From Amphiura filiformis (taxonomy: Eukaryota > Echinodermata > Ophiuroidea > Amphilepidida > Amphiuridae), in the NCBI RefSeq assembly GCF_039555335.1, contig NC_092642.1:59127776-59191775 (forward strand): a stretch of 64,000 nt of DNA, read 5' to 3'. Below the pieces are notes generated by a model. The model was not told the origin of the DNA. It saw only the letters and a list, made by a program, of their open reading frames with translations, and did no database searches. Each line of letters begins with the position of its first letter. The first letter of the stretch is position 1. Positions 11,512 through 23,474 of this stretch are shown here, in pieces. A program made the translations under genes and the position numbers.

Positions 11512-12182
11512 TAGGTGCATCTGTTAATCCGTGTTACTGAAAAGTCATTAGTTGGTTTTTAATTTCAAATGGATGTAATAAATAATCTAAATTCCTATCC
11601 AAGATGAGAGCGAACTGTAGTCATTTATGTGGATGTTAGTCTGTGAGGCCATTTTAATAATGACAGACATGTGCTTTCTTTATGTGTACAGTTTTCCAAT
11701 TCCATAAGTTCAACGGCTCAATTTCCATTTCCATATTTTGGGACTGAGCATCATCCCCGGTACCTTTCCTGTGTATATGTAGGTCGAGCTCTGATACATT
11801 TGGTATGCACATGCAAATTAAGTAACAAGAACAGTACACGATTGCTGTTGCTCAATATCTTTAATGATTTTAAACTAAAAGTTGGAAACAAACTACTCTT
11901 TTATGCCAAATCATTTGCATACACAAACTTCATGAACTAATCATCAAATCTATATTGGTTAATATACAACACTTCAACGAGGCAGGCATCATGAGCATTG
12001 TAAATTACTCGTGGGTAAAACTATTCATGATCAATATATCGGCTCCACTGGTAATTTGATCTAGTGGTGTACATTTCCTAACGTGGAATCTTCACAATAA
12101 ACAACAAGGAATGTGTGAATACATTGTGTGCATTCGACAACTGATAGATCACACATACTTGTATGTTATATAACATTCTCAA

Positions 12183-12401
12183 ACACTTCCAAAACGTTTT
12201 AATAGCCTTTAAATGTCGGCTTATAAAATTAATGGCCATCAAAACGTTCTAAAACATTTTATATACACAAAACATTTTATAATGCTGACAAAATGTTACT
12301 GTAAAACATTTTGTGGCAAAACCTTTAAACCATTAAAATTATAACCCAGCGACCTTTGTTCTTCAAATTTAATATTTTACGAAAACGTTTTGTGTTTGCT
12401 G
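12183..12401. mobile_element. Decayed fragment of the CCCAGCAAACAC family
   Basis: It shares AAACGTTTTAATA, TTTAAATGTCGG and the terminus GAAAACGTTTTGTGTTTGCT with the elements at 5769 and 61041. The left end is lost. Confidence 0.65.
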
Positions 12402-12709
12402 TTTCCATTTTAATTTTTAATCATCCAATCGACAAAACAATAGTAAGAACTTTGGATCAGTGGAACCAGCATTTTGTTCTATACCATCGAACATCGTCAG
12501 GTGATTGACTCCTGAAGGTCGATAAGTCACGTGAGAGATAAAGAGAGTAAAACGTATCTCACATGACGTCACGAGATGAATCAGTCACCCGATGATGTCC
12601 GAAATTACCCGTCATACCGCCTTGTTTACGAAACATGTAAATTTCAGTTATTTTGTACTGAATAGCTGTTCCCTCTCTTGGAAGGGTAAAAGTAGTGCAT
12701 CAAGTTGTA

Positions 12710-12996
12710 CAGTGGTGTATAGCTGGGGTAATGGAGGGTACGTACACTGGGCACTGTCTGGGGGTGCAAATCGACCAATTCAGCGCGGCATAGATCGATT
12801 CAGCGATCCCTCCAAGCGTTGGGACATTTGCCCGCTTTGAGCGCATTTCAACATAATAGTTATTTGAAAGACCGTTTTAAGACCAAAATTCGACTTGATT
12901 ATAACCAAATTAATAGTATTTGTGCAATTGTTTCATTAATCAGGGGTGCCATTCTGTAATATTTCCAGGCTGAAACAACCCGTAGCTACACCACTG
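12710..12996. mobile_element. hAT-like MITE, CAGTGGTGTA ends
   Basis: The ends are CAGTGGTGTATAGCTGGGGT and GTAGCTACACCACTG. It is the uninterrupted counterpart of the element at 18537-19757. The following about 75 bp are also shared with that locus. Confidence 0.75.
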
Positions 12997-13229
12997 CACA
13001 TAAGGTCTTGTAGTTATGTCCTCCCCTTGTTGGTTCCTCATTTTTAAATAACCCCAAATCCACAAATAGTTAAGTTATGCAGAGAATGTAATGTTGCATT
13101 GGCGTTTAAGTGCAAATTTCCAATATTCGTCTTTTATCATCCAAAAGGTCGTCATGGTTACAATATTGACACAAATGATGTGTCAAAATATGCTAAAAAT
13201 ATATGATTTTCTCTTTTATATTTCATTTT

Positions 13230-15890
13230 GACGCAGCTAATTTCGAATGCGAATTTCAACACTTACGCATCCATGTCGTGGCACTTATATCCTTAATCAA
13301 ATAATCCGCAGTTATATTTACAGGCGTATTGTATTAGCACTGACGAGTTCTTAGCTAACACGAATCTCATCATCTTCAATTTTAACCTGGGTTGTATTTC
13401 TCAATGCGGATGACTTTACAGGCTGCCCAGAGGTAACAAACGTCTGCATGAAATCTAGATAACTGATATGATGATATCATCAACAATACGTGGTCTGTTG
13501 ACAAAACAGAAATGCCCGCCTGCCCGCCTTAGATCATTTTGGGCTTGAAATTGTTATTTGAATCGGCAACGGCGATATACATTGGAGTTCAAAAAGGTCC
13601 GATTTGCAAAATACAACTGTTGTTTTGTTTATTGACAAGATCTGTGAACCATATAGTTTTAAGCATTTAAAAACTGGGTCAGTTTTGGGTACACAAAAGT
13701 CTTGGGTACAAAAAAAAATTGGGACTATGACGTCAAATTGAGTTACAGAAGAGCAAATGTGTATGGTAATGAAATTAGCCTTACGCGTAAACTGCTACCT
13801 TTTGATTGCGGCTTTAATATAATTGAATTCAGTCTCATCTGAGCAGTCAGCAAAGACTCGCGTGTAATCAATTGCACCATTCTTTCCACGTAAGGTATGA
13901 CATTGCTATTTGTGACTCCTCGCCACAACTGAGCCCGGATGTCGCCAATCATCATTTTTGAGATATTCAACCAAAATATTCTGCTTGAAATTAGCTTTAA
14001 AATGATGTATATCATGTCTATAGTACTTGACATTTAAGTAGTGAAAAATCAATAAAACAGTCAATAAATCCTTTCTTTCCTATTGTTTATTGTTAAGTTC
14101 GATGGAGCATATCTCAATAGTGGCACTGGCGACATCCGGGCTCAGTTGTGGCGAGGAGTCACATTTGTACCTTATCTATGTTGGCAATGTATTCAGAAGT
14201 AGATATAGACATCAGCAGTCAGGGGTTAGAGTAACACATCTCTTACAATCTGTTTGCAAAGTAATGTGAGTACACTTAACTTTAACAGCAATGGTAGGAG
14301 TGTTTATTTTACCCACATTTAGCCACGACCTATGATGAAATATTGGATTTATTGCTTCATTTAATATATACGACACGAATTGGATTGCATGAGGCGAAAG
14401 TTTGGCGCATTAAAAATAATTGTATACCGTAACATATCACATTTGTTAGTAATCTGTGAAGATTTAGTGGTTGAATTGGCTATTGTGGATAACTCCATCG
14501 CAAAAAGAAACAAAAACAGTAATCAATTTCTTTCGATTAATTTAGTCCGCATGAAACAAAATGCTTGATATGGAGCGGACAGAACTCTTTTACTTCATTG
14601 CATTACCCGAGCCCTTCCTTGTCAGAGCCATTTCCCGTAAGAGAACTTAGTTGATGGCCCTATAATAACGTATAGAAAAAAACGCCTTAATTACAATTTA
14701 TATTTTCTTTACTTTTTTACGGGCTTTTTTAGGTCCATTTTCTCTGCTTTTACAGGCCCATTAAAATATGTTTTCTTTTTACGGGCTCCCTACGACCCCT
14801 TAACCCTCTTGTCTGACTAGCCTGTCGATGTCAGTGTTATGGTTAGTACGGACCTGATTGTATTCTCATTCATTTGACATTTTGTAAACGAACCTAATTT
14901 TGAATGCGAATTTTAAACACGTAAATATTTATGTCATGCCACCTATAATCCATATTCAAATAGTCCACAATTATATTTACAGGCGTATTGTATTAGTACC
15001 ACTGAAGAGTTCTCAGCTAACACGAATCTCATCATCTTCAATTTTAACCTGGGTTGTATTTCTCAATGCGGATGACTTTACAGGCTGCCTAGAGGTAACA
15101 AACGTCTGCATGAAATCTAGATTATTGATAAGATGATATCACAAACCAGACGTGGTCTGTTGACAGAACAGATATACCCGAACCGCCTCAGATCATTCAG
15201 AGTGCTGAATACTTGGATCGGGCACAGCGATATACTGTGGAGTTCAAACAGGTCCGACTGCTTTTGTTTTCTTCGACCATATCTGTGAACCACATGGTTT
15301 GTTTTAATGCTTAAAAGCATTTTAGAAACTGGGTCAGTCTTGGGTAGAAGAGAGAACTACGACGTGAAATTGGGTAATAGAAAAGCAAATGTGTGCTCTA
15401 ATAAAATTACCCTTATGCGTAAACTGTTACATTTTGATTGCGGCGTTATAGTGCAATTGAATTCAACCTCATCTGAGAATTCAACAAAGACTCGAATGCA
15501 ATCAATTGCACCATTCTTTCCACGTGTTAAAGCTGGAAGCTATCACATTACCCTGCTATTTATAGAATATCTCTGCAGTGCAGCCCAAAATAGGTAGATA
15601 TCGTCATTCAGTGTTTAAAGTCAAAATATGGCTCTCATAATCTGTTAGTATAGTAATGTGAGATACGCCACAACTTTTACAGCAAAGGTATTTGTTTTGA
15701 TTTCCCATATTTCAACCGTAAACTATGAATCTATGCTTCATTCATAATGCGCCCCACGGATTGAATTGCAGAACGGATATGTGTGCCGTAATAAACATAA
15801 TGTCTGTTATCTGTAAGGATAAAAAGCAATTGTTTCATTTATCTTTTATACCAAAAAACAAACAAAAGTAACCAATTTGTTTCCATGAAG
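13230..15890. repeat. Diverged tandem duplication, offset about 1.6 kb
   Basis: 13230-14560 and 14890-15890 align collinearly through shared blocks such as CAGGCGTATTGTATTAG, TTTTAACCTGGGTTGTATTT, TGTTGACA(A/G)AACAGA and CAATTGCACCATTCTTTCCA. Divergence and indels indicate an old event. No coding frame is conserved between the copies. Confidence 0.82.
13912..14162. mobile_element. MITE (GTGACTCCTCGCC ends) with empty site in the paralogue
   Basis: About 36-bp inverted repeats (GTGACTCCTCGCCACAACTG inward) are bordered by ATTT on each side. The duplicate copy reads GCTATTTATAG at the corresponding position (about 15552-15562), so the MITE inserted after the tandem duplication with an about 4-bp TSD. 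Confidence 0.82.
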
Positions 15891-16854
15891 GAATCACTAT
15901 TTGTTACATTGGAGATGGAGCATGCAAATTTGTACACGTTCTAATACAGATACTACAGCTTGGGGAATGAATACGTGCCATACTGTAGCAGTGCAAACTA
16001 ATTGCAAAAATATTCACAATCTCAGATAGAACTTGAATAATCGTCAGAATATTTTTATTCTCGTTAAATTGTTGGAAAATGAAAAAGCCTCATTACAGGG
16101 AGTAAAGCATGAAGGTAAACATTAACACAAGAAAACAGTTCAGAAATAGATACAAAGTCTCAACTTAGAACATATCCGGGGATCATATACTTTATAAGAC
16201 CATGGACACAGATGATAGAAGTTAATTTTTCAATAATTATGTTGTCGTCATCAAGCGCAAACCGAGGGCAGTATTTTGGGGAAAAAAGGGAAAGAAAAAT
16301 AAGGTTGGTTGCCAGACAGATGACGGGCTGGCAGCAGCTTGAAACTATACAAATATGGTTTGTCATCAAAACAACAATTTGTTTGTATAATAAATCTTCA
16401 ACAAATATATCAAGCACTCTGTCTTCAATATGTATGTGGAATCACTGAAAAAAAAGTAAAAATTGATGGGCGGAAGATAATTACTTTCGCCGCCTACAGT
16501 AAATCTCTCGAGTGGGTATCTTTGAGAGAACTTGAGTCCAGAGATTTCCTGTTATTATATCAAAACTTCTCCCAAGGTATATACTTGTTGACACGATAAC
16601 CAAATTTCTAATTGGAAAGAATAATAGGAATAAAACAACTACTCCCTCGAGTAGACGTTAGAGGGGAAAGTGGATTAAAAATCAAAATGATTGTATTCTA
16701 ATGACTGCTAAAATAAATAAAGTTTAATGGCATGATGGCATCTTATTATAATTATTTTTGAAATCAATATAAAACTACAACAAACTATTGGAACTACAAG
16801 TTTACTTTCTACAAGAAGAAATTGAAAGCCATAACCGAGAAGTTTATTGCATTT

Positions 16855-17010
16855 AGTTCATTTAAGGTTAGCAACTATTTTAAAGTATTGCGATTTGGTA
16901 GTTCACAGTATCTTGCGAATGATAGTAAGCTGTGTCAAAAATTGCATTTGATCATTTCATAACGAGTTTGTAGAAGAATTCTAACACCACAGATATACTT
17001 TTTGTGGTTA
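16855..17010. repeat. Dispersed repeat shared with 63285-63403
   Basis: Shared blocks include GGTAGTTCACAG / GGTGGTTCACAG, CTTGCGAATG / GTTGCGAATG and CACAGATATACTTTT. The family is unknown. Confidence 0.6.
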
Positions 17011-17488
17011 TGTTGTAAAGAGAGCTGAAACAACACTTTTGCAATACGTACATAACTCATTAACAACAATACATCACGCAAGTTTCCATATGTATATGAT
17101 TTGTAGAATGAACTTTTGCAAAACGGCAAAGTGTTGTTTTTCAATAATATATTGATTTAGATATTGCAAATCGATTTTCTTTTGGCTGCTTCGACCAACA
17201 ATACATCGTGTACCCTTAAGAGATCGGATAACAACGTTTGCACAGTATTTTTGTGTGACATGAGAGCACCTCAGACATATCAAATTGTATTCTGAATACT
17301 AGGAATGTCCTTTTTGAAATTGGCGATATAATACACATGTATATGGTAATACATATAAATGTCTAATATAATACATATTGTTTGGCAAATCAGACCTTCA
17401 GCCCCCTCACTTGCAATATCTTTATGAAGTGGCTCAGGCAGAAAACTATTTCCACAGCTCCGGAAAGCCGTCGCTCCCGTCTCTGAAG

Positions 17489-17779
17489 CCCGGGGAGTCA
17501 CTCCCATTGTGGCCTGTACACCAACATGCGTAAAAAAGGGTAGTTTTTTGTGGGTAGGCACGATACGCGCGTAACGCGTTTAGGGTGTCAAAAACATGAA
17601 AAATTGAAAAAAAGGGTAGCAAAATTGCAATTGCTAATACGCGGAAATGAAATTTAGGGTATAAATTTGATGCAAGGAATCAAATCCCTGTTTAGGGTAT
17701 TGTTTTAGCAAAGGATTAAATCCTTGTTTAGGGTGCTTTTCAAAAGTTGATTATCGCGGATGGGAGTGACCCCCCCGGG
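17489..17779. mobile_element. MITE, 291 bp, CCCGGGGAGTCACTCCCA ends, 8-bp TSD
   Basis: The ends are CCCGGGGAGTCACTCCCA and TGGGAGTGACCCCCCCGGG. A perfect 8-bp TSD CTCTGAAG lies at 17481-17488 and 17780-17787. The interior carries several TTTAGGGT units next to paired AAATCC(C/T)TG. No ORF. Confidence 0.88.
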
Positions 17780-18130
17780 CTCTGAAGGGGAGAGTTAAAG
17801 AGAGGAGGGAGATAGAAGAAGATAATTCCCCTCCCTGGCCATGGCTAGGTGAAGGAGGAAGCTCCCCTTATCACCTTCAGACATCTTGCCCCCGAAACGT
17901 TTTGAAAGTTGTTGTACTTTGGTCCCATTTTCGTCCCCCCCCCCCCCCCTGAAATTAACCTTTCCTCTCCTGCCCTTTTTTCACAACTACTTTGGAACAA
18001 TCCTGGCGCCACTGTCCTGTGCCAGCAATTTAATCATTATAAGTATTGTAGCGGAACCGGCCTTCGGTATATATAGTAGCGATTGGCAAAGTAAGGCTTA
18101 GGATGTAGTTGGTGTATAACCATATCGTAC

Positions 18131-18417
18131 CTGACACTGGCAAATGAAACACCCTCAGACTCACACAGATATGAGAACATTAGGCTCAACACCTTTATTG
18201 GGCTTCGGGTTGATCCAAGCTCGGAGTAGAATCAGGAGCTGAGAGCGGCGGTTTGGATGCTTAGAAGAGAGGGAGAGCTAATTGACCAGTCATCGACCAA
18301 CCACACTCACGGCTACAGACAGACTGGCCCAGAGTGCTATTGCACGACGCTTATATAGCCAATGAAACCACGTGACTGAAGGAGGCCGTCTCTCGTCGAC
18401 ATCCAGTTCCGCCACAA
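18131..18417 (-). mobile_element. LTR-like segment (possible solo LTR)
   Basis: Reading the minus strand from TGTGGCGGAACTGG there is a CCAAT-like ATTGGC, a TATATAAG box (18350-18357), GC-rich leader sequence, and an AATAAA signal (18194-18199) about 155 nt downstream. That promoter-plus-polyA layout fits an LTR. No matching second copy or clear TSD was found, so a short cellular promoter remains possible. Confidence 0.45.
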
Positions 18418-18536
18418 TATAAATAAGTTTACTTTCAGTCCGATATCTACTCAAATCATGCAACTTTTATGGGGTTTCATAACGTTGCACTGTAACTGTT
18501 CTAACACTAATCACCCCACCTCAATATAAAGTTTTA

Positions 18537-19757
18537 CAGTGGTGTAGCTGGGGTAATGGAGGGTACGTACCAGTGTTGTAGTCAAGACCTCTATGTCCGA
18601 GACCGAGACCGAGACCAAGACCTGCCCGTCCGAGATCGAGACCGAGACCAAACCTTCCGAGACCAAGACCACCCCTTCCGAGACCGAGACCTCTAAGTTC
18701 CGAGACCAAGACCGAGACCCGAGACCTTGGTTTAATCCCCTGGGATACTCAAGTTTGGTTTGGGTAGGGGTGTGCCGCTGAGAATTTAAAAGCTAACCCA
18801 TCATTGTACCAACTGTTCAAGAAATTTGGACCTGCAGTTAACACTTTTGTCTTAATTTTTGCAATTTTTTCTCCAAATTTTGGGAAAATTTCAAAAATGT
18901 TGGCGATAGTGGAGGCAAAATTAGGCTAGTGTGTGAAGGGCTGGAAACAACAGTGCGCGAAGCGCGCAAAATTGAGCAATTTTACCAAATTTAGGCCAAA
19001 AACACACTTGTTTTTCGTGCTGAAAAGAAGATGCACACTGCACAGGGCAACTATTTGTTCATCTATTTTGCTTTTGTGGAGAATGTTCCCCTTGCAAAAG
19101 TTTAAGTGGGATCCTCACTTCCACCACCTGCCCACCTATGTTTAATCATGAACTGAAATTGGAAGCTCACATCCGAACAAGCTCACTTATGATTCATTTA
19201 TAACTTTTTATAACCTTATAAAATGATTTCTGTATCTTTATTCTTAACAATTTCTTCAACATTCATTGAAATTTAGGGTAAGGAATACATAATGAACAAA
19301 AACAGAAAATCATATCTTTTTCTTCAGGTCTCGACAGGTCTCGAACAAAAAAACGTTCGAGACCGAGACTTTTGAGGTCCGAGACCGAGACTTTTGAGTT
19401 CCGAGACAGAGACCTTGACATCCGAGACCGAGACACTACAAAAAAGGTCTCGAGATGGTCTCGAGACCGAGACCTGGTCTCGAGACCTACAACACTGGTA
19501 CGTACACTGGGAACTGTCTTGGGGGTGCAAATCTACCAATTCAGCGCGGCACAGATCGATTCAGTGATCCCTCTAAGCGTTGGGACATTTGCCCGCTTTG
19601 AGCGCATTTCAACATAATAGTTATTTGAAAGACCGTTTTAAGACCAAAATTCGACTTGATTATAACCAAATTAATAGTATTTGTGCAATTGTTTCATTAA
19701 TCAGGGGTGCCATTCTGTAATATTTCCAGGCTGAAACAATCCGTAGCTACACCACTG
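18537..19757. mobile_element. CAGTGGTGTAGC hAT-like MITE carrying a nested hAT element
   Basis: The ends are CAGTGGTGTAGCTGGGGT and GTAGCTACACCACTG. The sequence either side of the nested insertion matches 12710-12996. The element plus about 60 bp of right flank is bracketed by a 37-38-bp direct repeat (18491-18528 and 19816-19853, one mismatch). Confidence 0.8.
18571..19497. mobile_element. Nested hAT-type element, 927 bp, GAGACC arrays
   Basis: The ends CAGTGTTGTAGTCAAGACC and GGTCTCGAGACCTACAACACTG are flanked by a perfect 8-bp TSD GTACGTAC (18563-18570, 19498-19505). Both ends hold arrays of GAGACC/GGTCTC hexamers (18595-18725; 19326-19490), likely subterminal repeats. Arg/Asp-rich frames across these arrays are not genes. 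Confidence 0.93.
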
Positions 19758-19853
19758 CACATAAGGTCTAGTAGTTATGTCCTCATTTTTACATAACCCC
19801 AAATCCACAAATAGTTGTAACTGTGCTAACACTAATCACCCCACCTCAATATA

Positions 19854-21012
19854 CGCGCATGATTTCTAGGGTTCGGGGACGTAGAACTCGGGTGTCGTGC
19901 TTTCGGTAAGTACGGTGACATCATAGTAGGCCACCTAAGACAGATTTTGTTAAAAGCTACTCGGAAGTAAGACTAATTCAGATTTGATATACAATACCAA
20001 CTACCGCCCGCGGTGATAGATCCGATAATAATTATGCTTAGCACATTATTATGCTATTATATATGCCATACTGTGTCCTCCCAGTACAAAAGTGTTATAA
20101 TTACAGACCAGTTCTGCTCCACTTTTTAATCCCCTGATTTCTGAACAATAGAGATACTAAAACCCAGAACTTGGAACGAGAGAATGAATGAGTAAGTTAC
20201 AGCCTTGATGGATGAGCTTATGAATGTGATGTGTTTACAAGCGTACGTAAATGCTTACATTAGCCATAAACAAAAGGCTTCAAAGGTCAGCATAAATTGA
20301 ACGTTCACTCGTTTTTGAATAAATATTAACACCGTTGGAAGTTTTGTCCAAAAAGTTGCACGGACACCTCAAAATCACTAAGTGGCCTCTTTACTATATT
20401 AAAGTCCAGTCGAAACAATAATTAAATCACAACGCAATGGAAATTTTATACAACGCGATAAGTTTATTAAGCTCAAAATGTAGAATGATTTTATTACAAT
20501 TATACATAATTGTACAGAAGTGGTGAAGAGATGTTTAAGTAATTTGAAATAATAATAATATCTAAATACATGTATAGTTTCAAATTAATTTAGCACCATG
20601 TTTTTGTATCATTTAACAGTACATCTACAGTAGTAAACTTATGATGGTAAGTATTTTTATCATAAATATTTGATGAAAGAGATCATGTCTATAAATTATT
20701 TATATCCTAACTATGTACATTAACAGTAAAGCTAAATACACATCGCACAGTATCATCATAACTTTGCATAACGTGTAACCTAGGTACTATTTATGATTTT
20801 TTTCACGACCCGCAGTAATATGGAAATAAATCAAGCAGGGTACCAATTTGAGGTTAATATTTAGCTGACCCAATGAATGATACAAATGTAATAAGTAATG
20901 ACCACCAGTAGTAGTAGACTGTTTGTAAAGTAAAAGGGGTGGTGAATAATATTACCCCCAGGTGATCAACGGCTTAAGACCCACGGCTTAATATTTAGCA
21001 GTAAATCGGTAA
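19854..21012. other. No gene seen
   Basis: Unique-looking AT-rich sequence leading into the Penelope-like fragment; nothing structured was recognised. Confidence 0.6.
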
Positions 21013-21374
21013 CACTATGATCCACCACATGATCATCTATCAGGGGCACAGTTCTTTAAATCTCTTGGTCGCCAATCCAAATTAAGACGCCAGCAGCGCG
21101 AGAAATTCTGGATCAACAAGCTTCATTCCCTTCAACCCGAAGGCCTTAATCTTATTGAATAGGTATTTTCGCCCCAGCCCCCCCCCCCCCGCCCCAACAA
21201 CTTTTTCACGCGCGCGTTTTTAAGGTGCGCCTTCACACCGCGACATTTTTAAGTCGCGATTTTTTCATGCTTGTGTTTTTACGCGTTACGCATTAATTTT
21301 CTTGCTTGCTTTTAGATTGTTTTCTTGTGTCATTTTATAATAAAGCCTGAAGAAGGTACGCTAGGTACCGAAAA
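21013..21374 (+). pseudogene. Penelope-like retroelement 3' end (C-terminal fragment)
   Basis: An open frame of about 49 codons ends at TAG 21160 and reads ...REKFWINKLHSLQPEGLNLI, the characteristic C-terminal WI.KL.TL.P.GLN pattern of the endonuclease region in Penelope-like/GIY-YIG retroelements. Downstream, CCTGAAGAAGGTACGCTAGG and TACCGAAA match the usual CTGAAGAAGG...CCGAAA 3' signature. An upstream stop and missing reverse transcriptase show it is a remnant. Confidence 0.62.
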
Positions 21375-22740
21375 TTTGCTGCTAATGTACAACTGAATAC
21401 ATGAATACAAAACCCACCCAAGTCCATGGGAAGTGATTTTGAGAGAAAAACCTGTGTATCATTTTAATTCCTTCAGTTATATTTACCTGGTCAATATGGT
21501 AAGTTTTACGTGAAAATGAGTGGGTTAAACTGTATTAAGTATGACGATTAGCATTTCAGGGACATCGTGGGGTTCATTTTAAATTTTGGACTTGGGTGGT
21601 TTTTTGAATCATATACAAAGACAACAATGTTTGAGTGAGATTACCACTAGTAAGATAATACAAAATAAAACACACGGGTATGTATAATGTTGGTAAGCAT
21701 TCTGCCATGTAATATAAACCACACACTTTCCTTTATTAAACCCATTTTTTTAAAAAGTCACTCTCCAGCAATGAATGTGTTACAAGCGGACTTTTATACA
21801 TACTGGATTTCAATCAATGTGCTACAAGACTCAAATCATGGACTTGGGTTATTCTTTCATACATGCTATTTTTCACATGCTCAATAGACACAGTGGATGA
21901 ATTTGAGTTGTTTTTTCATACATATGACTAGCCTATGCATAGCAACAAATTCCCATGCTTCACTCAATTTGGCCACAGTATGGACTTGGGTGGGTTTTGT
22001 ATTCATATATTCATTTACTGTTTCCCGTCTTCGTTCGTTTTATTTTATGTTCTTTAACCCCAATACATTTGTACATTCATTGAATGACCTTTGAAAATGT
22101 GGGTACAAAAACTTAATTGAGGTTATTGAACTATGCCATTGCGATGAGGCTATTGTGGTCCATCGTGTAAGGCGTTATACTCAAGTGCATTGGTGTTTGG
22201 AGATGCAGGTTTAACTCTGGGCAAGGAACTAACTGCTTATTTGTCTCCGTTACCCGTACGAGAACTCGGGAGCTAATCCTGGCTGCGATGGTTGATTGTG
22301 GTTTATACATGGCTTATATGGTATATCTTGGGCCGCAATGATCAGCGAATTCCTGTAAAGTGTGCTGAGTCATGTGGGTGTAAGGGGAATGTGGAATTTT
22401 ACTATTGCCTAATTAAAAGTACTGTAACTTCTTAATTACTCATGCAAGATATATAAAAGCATATCTTTGAAAGGAAATTAATCACCAAATCTAAATATAA
22501 ACTCACATTTAAGAGAAAATCAAACAAAAATTAATTTTACCTTAACATTTTTGCAAACATACTATAGAAAACGAGAAAATCCCAAATTTGGCTTTTACGT
22601 GTTTTTTGTAACCACATTGCTGGTAATCGATATCAAACAGTCATATTGGCAGTCATTTCAAATCATCCCAAGTCAACGAGGTACAGAAATAAACATTAAT
22701 TTTCACCAGGTTCGCCGTCGCAAATAATAAAGGAGATAAG
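21375..22740. other. No gene seen; possible Pol III-like remnant
   Basis: Two short open frames around 21.7-22.1 kb are compositional. Around 22160-22260 the sequence AGGCGTTATACTCAAGTGCA followed by CAGGTTTAACTCTGG vaguely recalls a decayed tRNA-like head; this is not firm. Confidence 0.5.
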
Positions 22741-22750
22741 GGGAAAAAGT

Positions 22751-22823
22751 GATCCCGCCTGGGAATCGAACCCAGGACCTCAGGTTTACGAGACCTATGC
22801 CTTAACCACTTGGCCACGGGAGC
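22751..22823 (-). tRNA. tRNA-Thr (anticodon CGT)
   Basis: This 73-nt cloverleaf decodes ACG. The A box TGGCCAAGTGG and B box GGTTCGATTCC match consensus. The anticodon loop CTCGTAA sits on an AGGT/ACCT stem and the T arm is fully paired. The acceptor stem has one mismatch (second pair C:T). A TTTTT run directly downstream (minus strand) fits a Pol III terminator. It is probably functional; a tRNA-derived repeat is possible because of the mismatch and isolation. Confidence 0.82.
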
Positions 22824-23309
22824 TTCATGATCAGGCTGGTTGAAATTCGAACCCATAAGCGGTCACTTAAACTTACAGAAATTTCCTCTCATTGTTAATT
22901 GTTGGTTATACATACCTAGATAAAATACAATGCTTTGTAACCACCACTTGAACAGGATTTAGCCAAAGCAAACAAAGACTAGAGATATTTAAGAATTCTA
23001 TAGACATAGGTAGAAGCTAATTATCCTCTTCAACAATAGGACTATTGATTGGCTTAAAAGGTGTTTGATTAGCGCTCAAAATGAGATACATGTTGCACTT
23101 ACTTGAGGTGCCTATGAATACGACCTTCAGGCACATTTTACACTGTAACTCAGATTACTATACCTCATAGATATTTATTAGGTAATCCATACATCTTATT
23201 GGTTATTCTATTACTCTTACGACCCATTATTCAAAATCGGCACGCTGACTTTTGACTTTTGTTTCCGATTTTGCCGTGATAGTGAAAATATTTATGAGGT
23301 ATAGTAAAA

Positions 23310-23474
23310 CAAATACAACATGTTTCATTTCGGGGAAGTATTCAAAACTACTGGTCCCTCGGTGTTGGATGATTTCACTACTTACCTCCGTCGACGCGTC
23401 GGGAAGTAGTCGAATCATCCAACACCTCGGGACCAGTAGTATTGACTACTTCCCCTCAAAACATGTTGTATTTG
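23310..23474. repeat. 165-bp imperfect palindrome
   Basis: The arms of about 75 bp pair CAAATACAACATGTTT with AAACATGTTGTATTTG and CACCTCGGGACCAGTAGT with its complement. The centre is CCGTCGACGCGTCGG. It is a foldback MITE or snap-back element; the open frames inside are palindrome artefacts. Confidence 0.85.

Noticed and set aside
18593-19539. Arg/Asp/Glu-rich frames
   Set aside because: They arise from GAGACC hexamer arrays at the ends of a hAT-type element.
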